Assembly (NCBI GenBank): GCA_017416915.1
Contig: JAFQAN010000002.1
Span: 90,669 to 154,668 of the forward strand
DNA: 64,000 nucleotides
Reading direction: 5' to 3'
Origin: Alistipes sp.
GTDB taxonomy: Bacteria > Bacteroidota > Bacteroidia > Bacteroidales > Rikenellaceae
In this document: piece by piece, positions 61,675-64,000 of the stretch
Position numbering within the stretch: position 1 is the first letter of the stretch
Layout of the letters: every line of letters starts with the position of its first letter
The notes under the pieces: model-generated
The model's input: only the letters and a program-made list of their open reading frames with translations
Databases searched by the model: none
Told to the model about the DNA's origin: nothing
Made by a program: the position numbers and the translations under genes

Positions 61675-63027
61675 ATGACAAATATATCTGTAAATGGTTT
61701 GCGCCCCTTGACTGGTAGCGGTCGCAAGCTCTATATCGAGACCTACGGTTGCCAGATGAATGTTGGCGACTCGGAGATTGTTGTCTCTATTATGCAAGAG
61801 GAGGGGTATCGCTATACCGACTCGTTGGAGGAGGCAGATGTAGTGTTAATCAACACCTGCTCTATCCGCGATAATGCCGAGCAGCGCATCTGGGGACGTC
61901 TGAGTGAGATGCGTCGTATGCGCAAGCAGAAGCCGTCGCTCATTATTGGCATTATCGGCTGTATGGCGGAGCGCCTCAAAGAGAAACTTACCGAGGGTGG
62001 CTCGGGTGTCGATATTGTTGCAGGCCCCGATGCCTATCGTGATTTGCCGCGCCTTGTGCGTGAGGTGGACAACGGGCAGAAGGGTGTCAATGTCGAGCTA
62101 TCGAAGGAGGAGACCTATGCCGAGATTGCCCCTGTGCGCCTCGATAGGAATGGCGTGAGCGCATTTATTGCTATTATGCGTGGTTGCAACAACTACTGTT
62201 CGTATTGTGTCGTGCCTTATACTCGCGGCATCGAGCGTAGCCGTCCTGCCGATACCATTGTCGAGGAGGCTCGTACGCTCTTTGCAAATGGTTACCGCGA
62301 GGTTACACTATTGGGTCAAAATGTAAACTCGTACCGCACGGGCGATGTTGATTTTCCAGAGCTGTTGAAGCGTGTGGCAGATATATCGCCTCTGTTGCGT
62401 GTGCGCTTTGCTACGTCGCACCCCAAAGACATCAGCGATAAGCTGCTCGAAACAATGGCTGCTACGCCAAACATCTGTCGCGCCATACATCTCCCTGCGC
62501 AGTCAGGCTCTACCGAGATGCTGAAACGTATGAACCGTAAATATACGCGTGAGTGGTACTTGGAACGTGTGGCGGCGATACGACGTCTGATGCCCGATTG
62601 TGCCATCACCACCGACCTTATTGCGGGCTTTGCACACGAGACCGAGGAGGAGCATCAGCAGACGTTGTCGCTTATGCGCGAGGTGCAGTACGACTTCGCC
62701 TATATGTTTAAGTATTCGGAGCGCCCTGGCACCTTTGCACAGCGCAACCTTGGCGACGACATCCCCGAGGATGTCAAGACACGCCGTCTTACCGAGATTA
62801 TCGACCTGCAAAATCAACTCTCGGAGCAGAGCAACAAGCGCGATGTAGGTAAGGAGTTCGAGATATTAGTGGAGTGTACGTCGAAGCGTAGCGAGGAGCA
62901 GCTATCGGGTCGTACATCGCAAAATAAGATGGTCGTCTTTGACCGTGGCAACCATAAGGTTGGCGACTATGTGAAGGTACGCATCACTGGCTGCTCGTCA
63001 GCAACTCTCTTCGGCGAAGAGATTTAG
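61675..63027 (+). CDS. miaB: tRNA (i6A37-C2) methylthiotransferase MiaB
   Basis: 450 residues. [25 protein letters not shown] and [11 protein letters not shown] hold the auxiliary-cluster cysteines. [22 protein letters not shown] (about 165-186) is the radical-SAM motif. A C-terminal TRAM domain ([20 protein letters not shown] … [20 protein letters not shown]) follows. It makes ms2i6A37 in UNN-decoding tRNAs. It and MtaB (28853) are the two methylthiotransferases of the window. Confidence 0.96.
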   Translation: MTNISVNGLRPLTGSGRKLYIETYGCQMNVGDSEIVVSIMQEEGYRYTDSLEEADVVLINTCSIRDNAEQRIWGRLSEMRRMRKQKPSLIIGIIGCMAERLKEKLTEGGSGVDIVAGPDAYRDLPRLVREVDNGQKGVNVELSKEETYAEIAPVRLDRNGVSAFIAIMRGCNNYCSYCVVPYTRGIERSRPADTIVEEARTLFANGYREVTLLGQNVNSYRTGDVDFPELLKRVADISPLLRVRFATSHPKDISDKLLETMAATPNICRAIHLPAQSGSTEMLKRMNRKYTREWYLERVAAIRRLMPDCAITTDLIAGFAHETEEEHQQTLSLMREVQYDFAYMFKYSERPGTFAQRNLGDDIPEDVKTRRLTEIIDLQNQLSEQSNKRDVGKEFEILVECTSKRSEEQLSGRTSQNKMVVFDRGNHKVGDYVKVRITGCSSATLFGEEI

Positions 63028-63126
63028 GCTATCGAGGTCGGGCTACATACTTAGGCTCAGAGTGAGATAATAGGAGCAGTTTAGTCTGCTATATATAGTT
63101 TACGACCGTTAGTAGGGTAGCATAAA

Positions 63127-63164
63127 AAAGTACCGCTTTCCGTAAGGAGAGCGGTACTCTGTTT
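63127..63164. terminator. Bidirectional intrinsic terminator between miaB and a lipoprotein gene
   Basis: Arms AGTACCGCT (63129-63137) and AGCGGTACT (63150-63158) with T-rich CTGTTTT on the plus side and an A run on the left (T run on the minus strand). Confidence 0.85.
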
Positions 63165-63184
63165 TAGCCTATGGCTACAACCTA

Positions 63185-64000
63185 TTAGAGGTTGCCATAA
63201 GCTGTTGAAGTTGAAGCGTCTATGCTTGCCGTAGCGTTCATAGTGCCATCCGATACAACCTCGTTGTCGTTAGCCTTGAAGAATACCACGCCATACTTCA
63301 ACGTGCCTTCACCCTTGTATGAACGAAGCAACTTAGATGCAGCGCCAGCGGTACCAAGATATACCGAGTTGCTGCTAAGCGTGATACCGCCATTAGCGTT
63401 ATCCGTAGCTACCCACTCAGTGGCCGTATCCGTAAGACCGAGCTTGCGGTTTGTAGCAGCCTCAGACGAGTACAAGTACTGATTCTCATTAACAAACTTG
63501 ATGTAGTAGGTGTTTGCCTTGCCATCAACTGCGATAAGCTCTATTTCTGACTTCTCGTAGCTTGTTGTAATAGATGGGTCCTTAGTCAGTTCACCATCAA
63601 CGAATGAGTAGTTGTCGGTGTAGAGGTCTGTTGATACGCCCGTACATACGTGATAGGGGTACGACGACCAATCAGAGTCGTTGTACTCTGTTAGGTAACC
63701 AGCCATAAAGTAAGTACCAGCTGATAGGTTAGCAACCTTGCTAATCATCGTGTAAGTACCTGTACCAGGCTCAGGCTCAGGCTCGGGTTCTGGCTCAGGC
63801 TCAGTAGCAGTAAAGCGCTCGCCAGTCAAGCCTGCAAAGTCGCCTGCCTGAGCGAAGATAATCTGCATAGCACCATTGTTGATAGAAGAGATACCCTTGA
63901 TAGTACCAGAGCCTTGTGCTACGGTCTCAGCACCATAAGATGCGTACTTCGACGAGAATACAACGAACTTGTTGCCCTCGGCATCCTCGATGTTGATAGA
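63185..64000 (-). CDS. Partial surface protein with OB-like (DUF5689-type) segment, (EP)n linker and C-terminal domain
   Basis: The frame is open through the right edge, so the start is outside the window; 271 codons are seen. The entering segment (SINIEDAEGNKFVVFSSKYA … SGTIKGISSINNGAMQIIFA) looks like the end of an OB-fold DUF5689-type domain found in Bacteroidota surface lipoproteins. A Glu-Pro repeat linker (about 25 residues) joins it to a beta-rich domain (YTMISKVANLSAGTYFMAGYL … YGVVFFKANDNEVVSDGTM). Function unknown. The EP repeats are encoded by a slippage-prone GAGCCT/GAACCC-type hexamer run at 63765-63803. Confidence 0.75.
   Translation of the reverse strand, partial: SINIEDAEGNKFVVFSSKYASYGAETVAQGSGTIKGISSINNGAMQIIFAQAGDFAGLTGERFTATEPEPEPEPEPEPGTGTYTMISKVANLSAGTYFMAGYLTEYNDSDWSSYPYHVCTGVSTDLYTDNYSFVDGELTKDPSITTSYEKSEIELIAVDGKANTYYIKFVNENQYLYSSEAATNRKLGLTDTATEWVATDNANGGITLSSNSVYLGTAGAASKLLRSYKGEGTLKYGVVFFKANDNEVVSDGTMNATASIDASTSTAYGNL

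Noticed and set aside
1-64000. Defence system, prophage or integrative element
   Set aside because: No integrase, restriction, toxin-antitoxin, retron, CBASS or phage structural gene was recognised on either strand.

Overview
The window looks like chromosomal DNA of a gut-type Bacteroidales bacterium, perhaps Rikenellaceae/Alistipes; that genus guess is inference. The grounds are promoters of the Bacteroidota type (TAnnTTTG with a TTG/TTTG about 20 bp upstream) before many genes, numerous lipoproteins with fimbrillin-like, BACON-like or 'major paralogous' domains, a TonB-dependent receptor, PnuC-type thiamine uptake, and a Der/PhoH/Fmt/MiaB housekeeping set typical of that phylum. No phage, IS element, CRISPR array, rRNA or conjugation gene was seen.

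Layout. 0-3.4 kb: tail of one and all of a second secreted IdeS/Mac-like cysteine protease, with a 53-residue acidic peptide gene between them. 3.7-12.1 kb: housekeeping genes (lipid kinase, pepD, PhoH ATPase, beta-barrel protein, der, 5'-nucleotidase) and a tRNA-Gln. 12.2-14.4 kb: an AraC regulator, a candidate small RNA, a thioesterase and a DUF4294 protein. 14.5-17.5 kb: TPP riboswitch, thiamine TonB receptor and PnuT. 18-28.8 kb: surface lipoproteins, an MFS carrier, a SPOR-like envelope protein, TrkH and an output-less sensor. 28.8-35.2 kb: mtaB, metal ABC permease, LptF/G permease, fmt and three small lipoproteins.

35.3-58.8 kb is a nucleotide-biosynthesis superlocus. A complete UMP operon (pyrC-carA-carB-pyrK-pyrD-pyrF-pyrE-pyrB, minus strand) and a nearly complete purine operon (purE-L-C-F-M-N-H-D-folD-purB, plus strand) diverge from one 640-bp region. 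Each has its own promoter, a short leader ORF ending right at an intrinsic terminator, and then the first structural gene: an E. coli pyrBI-like attenuation layout on both sides. Two pyrimidine enzymes are unusual. CarA has lost all three glutaminase triad residues (Asp251, Gln336, Asp338). PyrB carries only the PyrI zinc ribbon fused to its C-terminus, without the allosteric domain. 59.2-64 kb: GtrA, PlsY, YitT, MiaB and a partial surface lipoprotein.

The most novel feature is a family of six palindromic elements of about 127 bp. They have matching terminal arms and a central hairpin whose apex (TGTACGnnnnAGTAC) is kept while its stem changes with compensation. They are followed at most loci by a satellite-like block of decamers (TGAGAACGAC), octamers (GTCTCGnn) and inverted decamers. 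All such loci lie only at convergent 3'-3' gene junctions (five of seven in the window). At two they supply the stop codon of the upstream gene, and at a third the element starts immediately after the stop.
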